A stretch of 64,000 nucleotides of DNA from Acidiflorens sp963841945. Its GTDB lineage: Bacteria; Acidobacteriota; Terriglobia; Terriglobales; Acidobacteriaceae. The stretch is taken from the NCBI GenBank assembly GCA_963841945.1, contig CAWJFC010000029.1:62001-126000 (forward strand), given 5' to 3'. The translations under genes and the position numbers were made by a program. Shown piece by piece: positions 34,482 to 42,827 of the stretch (position 1 is its first letter; each line of letters begins with the position of its first letter). The notes beneath the pieces are model-generated. The model was not told the origin of the DNA. It did no database searches and saw only the letters and a list, made by a program, of their open reading frames with translations.

Positions 34482-35564
34482 ATGAACGTTCACGTCAGTT
34501 ACAAACTGCAAAAGACCCCCGACATCGACAAAGAGATTACCCACCAGATTGAGAAGATTCAGAAGCGGCTGCAGGTCTTCCGGCCTGAACTGATCCATCT
34601 AAAAGCCATACTGGATCAGAATTCGGCGCGCGAGGGGATCGAAGTCGCGCTCAATCTCCGATTGCCCTCAGGACAGCTCGCCGCGAACAAGAAAGCGCCG
34701 AGCGCGACCGCGGCTGTTAAGGCGGCGTTCGACGACCTCATGCAGCAGATCAACCGGCACAAGGAATTGCTGCGCTCGAGCCATCGCTGGCGCCGTTGGC
34801 GTGGTGGAGCGCAGGAGTCGCAGGAACCGGGCGTGCCCTTTGAGAAGACTCTGGCTTCGGTTCAGGCCCCTACCATTTCTGCCGATGATATCGGTTCTTA
34901 CGTCAACGTGAACCTCAGTCGACTGGAGCGCTTCGTGGAGCGCGAACTTTACTTCCGGCAAGCCGAAGAAGAGCAACCGGGCGAAGCTTTGGTGGCGTCT
35001 GAGGTGGTCAATGAAGTAATCGCACGAGCGCTCGGCGATCATGATCGGCCGGAGAAGATGACACTTGAGCCCTGGCTGTATCGATTAGCTCTGCAGGCGA
35101 TCAACGAGATGACGGCGCGACTGCACGAGCTTGAAGAGCCGGTGCACTTGGAGTCGAGCCGGCGGCGACAGAACGTCGAGGCGTCGGACGAAGCTGTCCT
35201 GCAATTTCACCAGGCCGATGAAAGCTGGACCCGGGAAAGCACGATTGCCGATCGTCGGGTCGCGAATCCGGAAGAGAGCAGATATTCGCATGAGTTGCTC
35301 GCGCTGGTTCAAAACGCGCTCGACGGACTCGACCGCACTGACCGCGAAGCCTTTCTGCTTTATGGCGTGGAAGGGTTTTCGCTGAATGAAATAGCATCGA
35401 TTACCGGACGGAACGCCGAAGCCGTCCGCGAATCTGTACAACGGGCGCGCGACTGCGTGCGCAGCGCGCCGACGGTGGTCAGGGAGTTTGAGAAGGACAT
35501 GGTTGGAAGCTCTCATAATGCAGGCTCTCGTACGACTGGTTCCCGCACTTCAGCATCGAAATAA
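34482..35564 (+). CDS. HPF/RaiA ribosome-hibernation domain fused to ECF sigma-like domain
   Basis: 360 residues. Residues 1-100 follow the HPF/RaiA fold: MNVHVSYKLQKTPDIDKEIT, QKRLQVFRPELIHLKAILDQ, EGIEVALNLRLPSGQLAANK, TAAVKAAFDDLMQQINRHKE. Residues ~165-215 look like sigma region 2 (ALVASEVVNEVIARALGDHD; EPWLYRLALQAINEM), and residues ~265-325 like sigma region 4 with helix-turn-helix (LVQNALDGLDRTDREAFLLY; FSLNEIASITGRNAEAVRES). No region-4-only gap fillers are seen between; the linker is Arg/Ser rich. It might tie ribosome hibernation to promoter choice. The downstream baeRF gene begins 15 bp later, preceded by AAGGAG. Domain calls are from pattern; fusion is direct in the reading frame. 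Confidence 0.8.
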   Translation: MNVHVSYKLQKTPDIDKEITHQIEKIQKRLQVFRPELIHLKAILDQNSAREGIEVALNLRLPSGQLAANKKAPSATAAVKAAFDDLMQQINRHKELLRSSHRWRRWRGGAQESQEPGVPFEKTLASVQAPTISADDIGSYVNVNLSRLERFVERELYFRQAEEEQPGEALVASEVVNEVIARALGDHDRPEKMTLEPWLYRLALQAINEMTARLHELEEPVHLESSRRRQNVEASDEAVLQFHQADESWTRESTIADRRVANPEESRYSHELLALVQNALDGLDRTDREAFLLYGVEGFSLNEIASITGRNAEAVRESVQRARDCVRSAPTVVREFEKDMVGSSHNAGSRTTGSRTSASK

Positions 35565-35579
35565 TCAAGGAGAAATCGC

Positions 35580-36755
35580 ATGATGACACGGGATGAAATC
35601 CGTGAGTTGGCCGCTTTTCAGGCGGACGAATCGAAAGGCGCGTCCGCTCTGAGCTTTTACTTCCAGCCCGATCCTCCGCAGGACCGGTCGCACCGCAGCG
35701 AGGCGATTGTTGCCAAAGACGCCGTAAAACAGGCGCTGAAGAGTGCGGCGGCGCAGGGAAAGAATGGCTCGGTGCACGCCGATCTCGAACGCGTGGTCGA
35801 ATTTGCCGCCAACCTGCGCGGCCCATCGCGCGGAAGAGCTGTGTTCGCGTGCTCGGCGGAGAATATCTGGAAGGAATACGAGCTTCCCCCACGGCTCGGG
35901 ACGACGCGAATTTATGTGCAGCCGCGTTTTCAGCTTAAACCGTTGGCCGCCCTGCTGGGCGCGCAGCCCACGCTCTGTGTCGCGGTCGTCGACCGGCAGC
36001 GGGCGCGCTTCTTCGATCTTCGCCTGGACGATCTGCGCGAAGGGCCTTCGATTGTGCACTTGCTCTCCCGCACGGCAACCAGCTATGGCTACAACGGCTA
36101 TGAAGCGGGACACGCCGAGCGTCGGGTGGCGGAAGAGGCCTTGCAGCATTTCAAAGCTGTGGCCGAGCGCCTGCGCGCGGACTTTGAAAGAGGAGTCTGG
36201 GAGCGTCTCATCATTGGCTGTCATGACGTGAACTGGCCGGAGTTTGAACCGGAGTTGCACCCTTATGTGAAACAACGCGTGATCGGCCGTTTCTCCGCCG
36301 ATGTTGCCAGCGTTTCGAATGAAGAAATTCGTGACCACGCAAATTCGGTGCTGAACAAGTGGATCGTGGAGCGCGGCACAACGAAGGTGAAGGAAGCGAT
36401 CAGCTTTGCCAAGGCAAACAGCCGCGGCGTGACTGGATTGCGGCGCGTGCTGCAAGCGCTGGAGACGGGTGAGGTGCAAAGCCTCTTCATGAACGAGAAC
36501 TACTCGGCGCGCGCGGTCGAGTGCCCCCATTGCGGACATCTTAATGCGCACCTCGTGCCCATCTGCGTGGCCTGCGGACATGCCACGCATGAACTGACCG
36601 ACGTGTGTGATGCAATTATTCCGATGTCGATCCGGCGAGACATTGAGCTGTTTTACCTGAAGGATAATGAAGATCTGGATCGTGCCGGGAATATCGCGGC
36701 GTTGCTGCGGTTCCGCTCCGATCAGAGCCGAACCGACAAGATGTTGGCCTCGTAA
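35580..36755 (+). CDS. baeRF-type bacterial eRF1-like protein with C-terminal zinc ribbon
   Basis: 391 residues; RBS AGGAG eight bases before ATG. Features of the bacterial eRF1-like (baeRF) group: N-terminal FYFQPDPPQDRSHRSEA, central TLCVAVVDRQRARFFDLRLD strand, the region YGYNGYEAGHAERRVAEEAL at the place of the GGQ loop (no GGQ), and a C-terminal eRF1-domain-3-like segment VTGLRRVLQALETGEVQSLF followed by a zinc ribbon CPHCGHLNAHLVPICVACGH. Without GGQ it should not hydrolyse peptidyl-tRNA in the normal way. It probably binds ribosomes. Its place directly behind a hibernation-factor fusion supports this. Confidence 0.8.
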   Translation: MMTRDEIRELAAFQADESKGASALSFYFQPDPPQDRSHRSEAIVAKDAVKQALKSAAAQGKNGSVHADLERVVEFAANLRGPSRGRAVFACSAENIWKEYELPPRLGTTRIYVQPRFQLKPLAALLGAQPTLCVAVVDRQRARFFDLRLDDLREGPSIVHLLSRTATSYGYNGYEAGHAERRVAEEALQHFKAVAERLRADFERGVWERLIIGCHDVNWPEFEPELHPYVKQRVIGRFSADVASVSNEEIRDHANSVLNKWIVERGTTKVKEAISFAKANSRGVTGLRRVLQALETGEVQSLFMNENYSARAVECPHCGHLNAHLVPICVACGHATHELTDVCDAIIPMSIRRDIELFYLKDNEDLDRAGNIAALLRFRSDQSRTDKMLAS

Positions 36756-36918
36756 GGGCAGGAAACATCAAGGCCTTCTTGAACTCAACGGCGGTTTCTT
36801 TCGCGAGGGATAACTTTCCTTCCTCGGCGCGCGGGGCGTAACACTTTCGCCAGTATTGCCTTCGTACACTTCTGGTAGCAGCGCTCAGGACGTGCAGGTG
36901 CTAGACTGCAGAGTCCTT

Positions 36919-37335
36919 ATGCCATATCGGTACACGATCTATCCCGAACGAAAACTGGTCATCACCACCGGATGGGGGTGTGTGACATTTGCGGAGATGC
37001 TGGCGCACCAGGAGCAACTTGCCAGCGATCCGCGCTTCAATCCCGAATTCAACCAACTGGTGGATGCCACGGCGGTCACCGGGTCGGATGTTTCAGTGGA
37101 GGAAGCCAAGAGGATTGTTAATCGAAAGGTGTTCTCTTCCACGGCACGCCGGGCATTTTTAGGCAGCGGATTATCCGTGCTGGCGGCGGGGCGGTTAATG
37201 CAGGCATTTTCCCACGTTTCCAAGGGGCGGGAACAGATCAGCGTGTTCCATGAACGGGACGCGGCGTTGAAGTGGCTGGGTTTGACCGGGCTGCCGCCAG
37301 AGGCGGTGGAGATGGCTGAGGAAGAGACGGGATAG
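36919..37335 (+). CDS. STAS/SpoIIAA-like single-domain protein
   Basis: 138 residues from ATG 36919. MPYRYTIYPERKLVITTGWG, NQLVDATAVTGSDVSVEEAK, FLGSGLSVLAAGRLMQAFSH and ALKWLGLTGL follow the strand-helix order of the gene at 29787. It begins 163 bp after the baeRF gene on the same strand, so a functional link is possible but not certain. Role unknown; phospho-switch or sensor is a guess. Confidence 0.6.
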   Translation: MPYRYTIYPERKLVITTGWGCVTFAEMLAHQEQLASDPRFNPEFNQLVDATAVTGSDVSVEEAKRIVNRKVFSSTARRAFLGSGLSVLAAGRLMQAFSHVSKGREQISVFHERDAALKWLGLTGLPPEAVEMAEEETG

Positions 37336-37420
37336 GGGCGATGGGCAATCGCTCGCGACGATATGAGAATGATATAATCGACCTCGCGACGAATCGAATT
37401 GCGCGCGCCACGCGAGACGA

Positions 37421-40357
37421 TCAGATCTCTCTTAGCACCGCGCTGCACCGTTCGCAAACTGTTGGATAGTTCGGGTTTTCGCCTACATGTGTGGAGTAGT
37501 TCCAGCAGCGCTCGCACTTTTGGCCATCGGCTTTCTTCACCTCTACCTTGACTTGGCCGGTCGGGCCGTCGGGAGACGCGGCTTGGCGCAACTCTACCGC
37601 CGAGACTATGAAGAGATAGCGGAGTTGGGCTTGGTAACGCTTTAGCAAGGCATAGAGCGGCTCGGAGGCGGTCAGGACTACCTGGGCTTCGAGGCCGGTG
37701 CCGATTAGTTTCGCGTTGCGGGCTTCTTCGAGGGCCTTGAGGACTTCGTCGCGGACGGTGCGGAGCGTGGTCCAGTTAGCTTGCAGTCCCCCAGGGGCTA
37801 GAGCCCCGTCAGTTAGCGCTTGTGACGGCACGGCTGAAGCCGCGCCCTTCCCAACATCTTTTTTTCCCGAATCTTCTTCCTCCAAACCTTGTGCGCCCAG
37901 AAGATCTTCGGCAGCAGGGAAGTGGGCGAGGTGGACGCTCTCCTCGCGGGATTCGACCTTCGGGAGATAAGGCCAGATCTCTTCGGTGGTGAAACTCATG
38001 ATGGGCGCCAGCAGGCGTACCAGCGCCTCGCCGATTTGCCAGATGGCGGTTTGCGCAGAGCGTCGAGCTTCGGATTTGGGCGCCGAGATGTAGAGGCGGT
38101 CTTTGAGGACGTCAAAATAAAATGCGCTCAGATCGACGATACAGAAGTGATTTACTCGGTGGTAAATCTTGTGGAAGGCAAACTCGTCGTAAGATTTTTT
38201 CACGTCGTCGGCGAAGGCGACTGTCTCGCGTAGCATGTACTGGTCGAGCTCTTCCATCTTGTCAAACGTGACCGCATCTCTTGCAGGCTCGAAATCGTAC
38301 AGATTGCTGAGTATGTACCGGAATGTATTGCGGATCTTTTTGTAGTTTTCGCCCACACGCTGCATTAACGCTTCTGAGCCGACTACGTCTTCGCGGAAAT
38401 CCACGCTGGCGGTCCAGAGGCGGACTACCTCTCCACCTAAACGGCTGGCGATATCCACGGGATCGACGTCGTTGCCACGCGACTTCGACATCGCTTGACC
38501 CTTTTCGTCGAGGGTCCAGCCGGGCGTGACTACGCCTTTATAGGGCGGCGTTCCGTGAGTTCCCATGGCGCAGAGCAGGGAAGACTGGAACCATCCGCGG
38601 TACTGGTCGCCACCTTCGAGATAGAGGTCGGATGGCCAGGGATATTCGGGCTCGGCGGCAACGAGCGCGAGATAGCTGGCGCCGGATTCGAGCCAGACAT
38701 CGAAGATGTCGGTTTCTTTCTCGAACTTTGTGTGCTGGCAGTGCGGACATTTCGTGCCCGCGGGCACGAGGGCATCCGGTTCGTTCGTGAACCACGCGTC
38801 TGCGCCCTTGGCGGCGAAGAGTTCGACTACCTTTTTATTGATCGCCGTATCGTTGAGCGGCTTGCCGCAGTTTTCACAGAGGAAGACGGCGATGGGAACG
38901 CCCCAGACTCGCTGGCGCGAGATGCACCAGTCGGGGCGGGTTTGGATCATGTTCGAGAGGCGCTCTTCACCCCACGCGGGATCCCACTTTACTTTTCTGA
39001 TCTCTTTAAGTGTGCGCGTCCGAAGCGTGTCATGGTCTGAAACTTGACCACGTTCGCCAGTGCCGCCGGGCATGGGCGTTTCCATGGAGATAAACCACTG
39101 CTCGGTGGCGCGGAAGATGACTGGATTGTGGCAGCGCCAGCAGTGCGGATAAGAGTGTTCGGTTTTTTCGCTGTGCAGGAGCGCGCCACGGCTTTTGACC
39201 AGATCGAGGATCGGTTGGTTGGCGTCCCATACCCGCAAGCCCTCGTATTCGGGCAGGCCGTTACGGAGGATGCCTTTTTCGTCGACGTTGCTGGTGGCAT
39301 CGAGTCCGTATTTAACGCCGGTGAGGAAGTCTTCGGCGCCGTGCGATGGGGCGGTATGGACTACGCCGGTGCCAGTGTCCATGGTGACGTAGTCGGCGAG
39401 GACACCCAGAATTGTGCGATCGAGGAATGGATGCTGGAAATTCAGGCGCTCCAGTTTGCGGCCAGGGAAGTGGGCTAGAGGACGCGGATCGGCCAGATTG
39501 CATTTTGCCGCGGCATCGGACGCTAGCTTTGAGGCTACGATGTAAACTTCGCCCCCGGATTCGAGAGCGACATATTCTTCATCGGGATGGAAGGCGACGG
39601 CCATCGAAGCGGGCAGGGTCCACGGAGTGGTGGTCCAGATGATGGTGTTGAGTTTCTTGCCCGCTAGTGCGGGATCGATCTTGGCCGGATCGTCGATGAA
39701 TTTGTACTTCACCCAGACGGTGGGGCTCGTGTGGTTTTCGTATTCGACTTCCGCCTCGGCCAGGGCAGTCTCGTCGTGCATGCACCAGTAGACGGCGCGC
39801 AGACCTTTGTAGACGAATCCGTTTTCGTAGAACGAGAAGAAGGTTTTGAGTACGATCGATTCGTACTCCGGGGTCATGGTCGCGTAGGGATGGTCGAAAC
39901 GGCCGAAGACTCCGATGCGTTTGAATTGCGTGCGCTGCAGGTCGAGATATTTCTGCGCGTATTTGCGGCAGGCGTTGCGCACGGAGAGCACCGGCATTTG
40001 CAGCTTTTTGCCGCCGAGCTCCTTGTCGACCTTGATTTCGATGGGTAAGCCGTGGCAGTCCCAGCCGGGGACGTAGGGCGCGTCGAAGCCGGACATGGTT
40101 TTTGATTTCACGACGAAATCTTTCAAACATTTATTCATCGCCGTGCCGAGGTGGATGGGACCGCTGGTGTAGGGCGGGCCGTCGTGGAGAACATAAACGG
40201 GCTTGCCCTTGCGCGCGGCGCGGATGCGGTCGTAGAGTTTGTCCTGCTCCCAGCGGGAGAGTATTTTAGGCTCGTTCTGAGGCAGATTGGCCTTCATGGG
40301 GAAGGCGGTTTTCGGCAGATTGATGGTAGACTTCAGGTCCTTGAGCTCGGACGGCAC
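37421..40357 (-). CDS. ileS: Isoleucine--tRNA ligase
   Basis: 978 residues from GTG 40357. HIGH-like GPIHLGTAMN, editing-domain region TIIWTTTPWTLPASMAVAFH, KMSKS as GQAMSKSRGNDVDPVDIA, and a C-terminal zinc finger CERCWNYSTHVGENPN with CERC. The GTG start is favoured because a promoter (40391-40419) has its predicted start point inside the longer frame and GGGAG lies ten bases before it. About 45 residues before the tRNA-binding part is an insert SGKKDVGKGAASAVPSQALT coded by two palindromes (37795-37847). Confidence 0.96.
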   Translation of the reverse strand: MPSELKDLKSTINLPKTAFPMKANLPQNEPKILSRWEQDKLYDRIRAARKGKPVYVLHDGPPYTSGPIHLGTAMNKCLKDFVVKSKTMSGFDAPYVPGWDCHGLPIEIKVDKELGGKKLQMPVLSVRNACRKYAQKYLDLQRTQFKRIGVFGRFDHPYATMTPEYESIVLKTFFSFYENGFVYKGLRAVYWCMHDETALAEAEVEYENHTSPTVWVKYKFIDDPAKIDPALAGKKLNTIIWTTTPWTLPASMAVAFHPDEEYVALESGGEVYIVASKLASDAAAKCNLADPRPLAHFPGRKLERLNFQHPFLDRTILGVLADYVTMDTGTGVVHTAPSHGAEDFLTGVKYGLDATSNVDEKGILRNGLPEYEGLRVWDANQPILDLVKSRGALLHSEKTEHSYPHCWRCHNPVIFRATEQWFISMETPMPGGTGERGQVSDHDTLRTRTLKEIRKVKWDPAWGEERLSNMIQTRPDWCISRQRVWGVPIAVFLCENCGKPLNDTAINKKVVELFAAKGADAWFTNEPDALVPAGTKCPHCQHTKFEKETDIFDVWLESGASYLALVAAEPEYPWPSDLYLEGGDQYRGWFQSSLLCAMGTHGTPPYKGVVTPGWTLDEKGQAMSKSRGNDVDPVDIASRLGGEVVRLWTASVDFREDVVGSEALMQRVGENYKKIRNTFRYILSNLYDFEPARDAVTFDKMEELDQYMLRETVAFADDVKKSYDEFAFHKIYHRVNHFCIVDLSAFYFDVLKDRLYISAPKSEARRSAQTAIWQIGEALVRLLAPIMSFTTEEIWPYLPKVESREESVHLAHFPAAEDLLGAQGLEEEDSGKKDVGKGAASAVPSQALTDGALAPGGLQANWTTLRTVRDEVLKALEEARNAKLIGTGLEAQVVLTASEPLYALLKRYQAQLRYLFIVSAVELRQAASPDGPTGQVKVEVKKADGQKCERCWNYSTHVGENPNYPTVCERCSAVLREI
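37795..37847. repeat. REP-like double palindrome within ileS
   Basis: GGGGCT-AG-AGCCCC (37795-37808) and GGCACGGCTGAAGCCGCGCC (37828-37847) are two hairpin units with a GGCT..AGCC core, 20 bases apart. Such units are usually intergenic. Here they lie in the coding sequence and stay in frame. Confidence 0.6.
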
Positions 40358-40390
40358 TAGAGAGGTTCTCCCAAATGATTGAATCTTCTC

Positions 40391-40419
40391 ATTATAGGGA
40401 GGGTGGCGGAAGGCGTCCA
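40391..40419 (-). promoter_or_regulatory. Predicted promoter of ileS
   Basis: Minus strand TGGACG (40419-40414), 17-base spacer, TATAAT (40396-40391). Start point near 40384 leaves a ~27-base leader to GTG 40357 with GGGAG, and excludes an upstream start. Confidence 0.6.
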
Positions 40420-40594
40420 TGGGCGTGACACGTCGGGACATGAACTCAAAAAGTACTCATGGAAAATCCAAAAAAGTGTACAATTTTCTCCAAACAGGAA
40501 ATGTCGGCGGCATCTAACCGTAACTAAAGAACGACCAAGATGCCGTCCCGTCGCGGAGCTATGGATTGCGAGCGACCGAAAAGGAGGTTGTGAG

Positions 40595-40643
40595 CATCTA
40601 AATCAACGGCTTCCAGATGTGAGAGTTTTTTCACAGCGCATCT
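40595..40643 (+). promoter_or_regulatory. Possible alternative-hairpin leader of the TonB gene
   Basis: CATCT at 40595-40599, AGATG at 40615-40619 and CATCT at 40639-40643 could pair 1:2 or 2:3; TGTGA/TCACA arms extend the second hairpin, which has a T-rich loop. A strong SD-like GGAGGT at 40583 has only a tiny frame (GTG AGC ATC stop) after it. The coding start is 40660. Weak evidence. Confidence 0.25.
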
Positions 40644-40659
40644 GAGCTCTCGGGAAAAT

Positions 40660-41667
40660 ATGCCAGAACTTACCTCACTGCCGGAAAAGCCTAGTGTTGG
40701 CCCTGAGCCCGAACTCGATCTCCTGCTCCACAATCAGACCCTCGAAGAACCGATCTGGAAGTCTCTGTTCCGCAATATCGACGAATTTTTCTTTCCCAAG
40801 AAACTCCCGCCTCTGGTGCTGACGTCGAAGCCGATCCCGGTGCGGGACATCTGGGGCTTCTACAATTACAAAGGCAAGGGCGCGGTCGGATCGACAGTGG
40901 TGCACATTGTCGCCATTGCGCTGATTATTGTGGGAACGATCATCGCGCAGCGCGCAGTCAAGGAAATCGTCAAGCCGAAAGAGACGGTGGAATTGATTGC
41001 GCCGAGCGATATGCCGACGCTGGAGCCGTCAAGGACGGTTTCTGGGGGCGGCGGTGGCGGTGGAGATCGCGACAAGCTGCAGGCTTCGGCGGGACGGTTG
41101 CCGCGGCAGTCAATGCAGCAATTGGCGCCGCCGGTGGTAGTGGTGCGCAACGAACATCCGTTATTGCCGGTTGAGCCGACGGTCGTGATTCCGCCGGAGG
41201 TTCATATTCAGCAACCGAATTTACCGAACCTGGGCGATCCGCTTTCACATATGCCGGCATCGGTTCCGTCGAACGGAACGGGTTCGGGTGGAGGTATCGG
41301 ATCGGGGAACGGTGGCGGAGTTGGCAGCGGCGAAGGTCCGGGATTTGGACCGGGCCATGGTGGCGGCACAGGCGGAGGGGCGTTCCGCGTAGGTGGAGGC
41401 GTTTCAGCGCCCAAGGCGATTTATGCGCCGGATCCGGAATATTCGGAAGAGGCGCGCAAGGCGAAGTTCCAGGGAACATGCGTGTTGTGGCTGGTGGTGG
41501 GTCCGGATGGGCGGCCGCGCGATATTCGCGTCCAGCGTACGCTGGGCCTTGGACTGGACGAGAAGGCGATCGAGGCGGTGAAGACCTGGCGGTTCGATCC
41601 GGCATTGAAAGATGGGAAGCCGGTAGCCGTACAAATCAACGTCGAGGTCAGCTTCCGGTTGTATTAG
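40660..41667 (+). CDS. TonB-family energy transducer-like protein
   Basis: 335 residues. Cytoplasmic N-terminus (~70), one transmembrane helix (GSTVVHIVAIALIIVGTIIA), a long Pro/Gly-rich periplasmic linker with polyglycine (SGGGGGGG; GSGGGIGSGNGGGVGSGEG), and a C-terminal TonB-C domain from ~250: PDPEYSEEARKAKFQGTCVL, VGPDGRPRDIRVQRTLGLGL, EAVKTWRFDPALKDGKPVAV. It may couple proton motive force to outer-membrane transport, or be one of many TonB-like proteins in Acidobacteriota. The cytoplasmic N-terminal extension is longer than in TonB. No exbBD nearby. Confidence 0.85.
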   Translation: MPELTSLPEKPSVGPEPELDLLLHNQTLEEPIWKSLFRNIDEFFFPKKLPPLVLTSKPIPVRDIWGFYNYKGKGAVGSTVVHIVAIALIIVGTIIAQRAVKEIVKPKETVELIAPSDMPTLEPSRTVSGGGGGGGDRDKLQASAGRLPRQSMQQLAPPVVVVRNEHPLLPVEPTVVIPPEVHIQQPNLPNLGDPLSHMPASVPSNGTGSGGGIGSGNGGGVGSGEGPGFGPGHGGGTGGGAFRVGGGVSAPKAIYAPDPEYSEEARKAKFQGTCVLWLVVGPDGRPRDIRVQRTLGLGLDEKAIEAVKTWRFDPALKDGKPVAVQINVEVSFRLY

Positions 41668-41697
41668 TTCTCGAAATTGAGGTTGGGAGCCCAGAGG

Positions 41698-41725
41698 ACG
41701 GCCGCGCCAGCTAGCGGCCGTTTTC
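41698..41725 (+). terminator. Rho-independent terminator after the TonB gene
   Basis: ACGGCCGC, loop GCCAGCTA, GCGGCCGT, TTTC: perfect 8-bp stem, 30 bases after the stop codon. Confidence 0.8.
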
Positions 41726-41738
41726 ATTTGGGGGAGCT

Positions 41739-41776
41739 ACGAGCTTTGAGCTACGAGCCTCGAGCTAAACCCCAAA
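41739..41776. repeat. Period-7/8 repeat, GAGCTACGAGC type
   Basis: GAGCTACGAGCTTTGAGCTA followed by CGAGCCTCGAGCTAAAC consists of imperfect copies of GAGCTACG / GAGCTTTG / GAGCCTC. It stands between the TonB terminator and the murI stop; non-coding. Confidence 0.6.
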
Positions 41777-41813
41777 TCTATGCGCGGGGGAGTCGCCGCA
41801 ACAGCCGCCGGCG

Positions 41814-42680
41814 CTACTCTTTCAGGTCCACGTGCACTACATCTTCTACGGGATGGCCGAGGAATCGGGTGCCCATCTTTCTGAACTTCTCTGCGGAGTC
41901 CGTAGCGAAAAACTTCAGGCGCGGGGCGGAGCGACGTTCGGCTTCGACGGGCGGTGCCAGCGGCGAAATCTGCAATTTTCTCGCTACATCATGAGCCGTG
42001 GATTCGGCGGAATCGACGATTGTGACGTGGACTGGAGCGGTTCGGCTTAGTAACGTCTTGATTAGCGGATAGTGCGTGCAGCCCAGGACCAGGACGTCGG
42101 CGTCACGCTCGTTGCCGGAGAACGCCTCGTTCAGATAGATTCTCGCAACTTGCTCGGTGACGGTATGCTCGGTCCACCCTTCCTCAACTAGCGGCACGAA
42201 GAGTGGGCAGGCTTTTTCTTTGACGGCGACGCCTCTGGCTTCAAGTGCGCGATGGTAGGCGTGGCTGGCAACCGTGGCCTCGGTGCCGATGACGACAACC
42301 TTGCGGGCGCGGCTGGCCTCGGCGGCGGCGCGCGCTCCCGGCTCGACCACGCCGATGACTTCGACTTCGGAGGCGGCTTTGATTTCATCGAGTGCGAGTG
42401 CGGTCGCGGTATTGCACGCGATGACGAGCAGTTCGGCTCCGTGCGACTGCAGGTGGCGGATGGCGCCGACCGCGTAGTGCGCGACGGTGGCGGCGGATTT
42501 GGATCCGTAGGGAAGACGCGCGGTATCTCCGAAGTAAAGATAGTTAGCTTCGGGGATGTGGCGCAGTAGGGCCGAGAGAACTGTAAGGCCACCTACGCCG
42601 GAATCGAAGACGCCGATGGTGGGACGACGTGTGCCGAACGCGTCGGCCGGGGGCGCAGCTGATTTATCCTGGTTGGTCAC
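41814..42680 (-). CDS. murI: Glutamate racemase
   Basis: 288 residues. IGVFDSGVGGLTVLSALLR, YFGDTARLPYGSKSAATV, catalytic Cys in LLVIACNTATALALDEIK and in VLVLGCTHYPLIKTLLS, all as in MurI. Supplies D-glutamate for peptidoglycan. The N-terminus has a 20-residue extension with a low-complexity start. Monocistronic; the repeat and TonB gene lie at its 3' side. Confidence 0.95.
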   Translation of the reverse strand: MTNQDKSAAPPADAFGTRRPTIGVFDSGVGGLTVLSALLRHIPEANYLYFGDTARLPYGSKSAATVAHYAVGAIRHLQSHGAELLVIACNTATALALDEIKAASEVEVIGVVEPGARAAAEASRARKVVVIGTEATVASHAYHRALEARGVAVKEKACPLFVPLVEEGWTEHTVTEQVARIYLNEAFSGNERDADVLVLGCTHYPLIKTLLSRTAPVHVTIVDSAESTAHDVARKLQISPLAPPVEAERRSAPRLKFFATDSAEKFRKMGTRFLGHPVEDVVHVDLKE

Positions 42681-42827
42681 GGTGCGCTGCCTTCAGAAGC
42701 GCGACGCGGTGGTTCTGAAGGAGTTCGTCGTCCGCTTGCGCGCTGAGGCATGGCGTCGATTCTAGCATTCACTCGGATGCCGTTCGCTGCCGCCACGCCC
42801 GGCCTCACAGCGTCCGATTTCTTGCTC

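Noticed and set aside
40621..40638. CRP-type site TGTGA...TCACA upstream of the TonB gene
   Set aside because: Spacing is eight, not six bases, and it lies in the probable leader; better read as an RNA hairpin.
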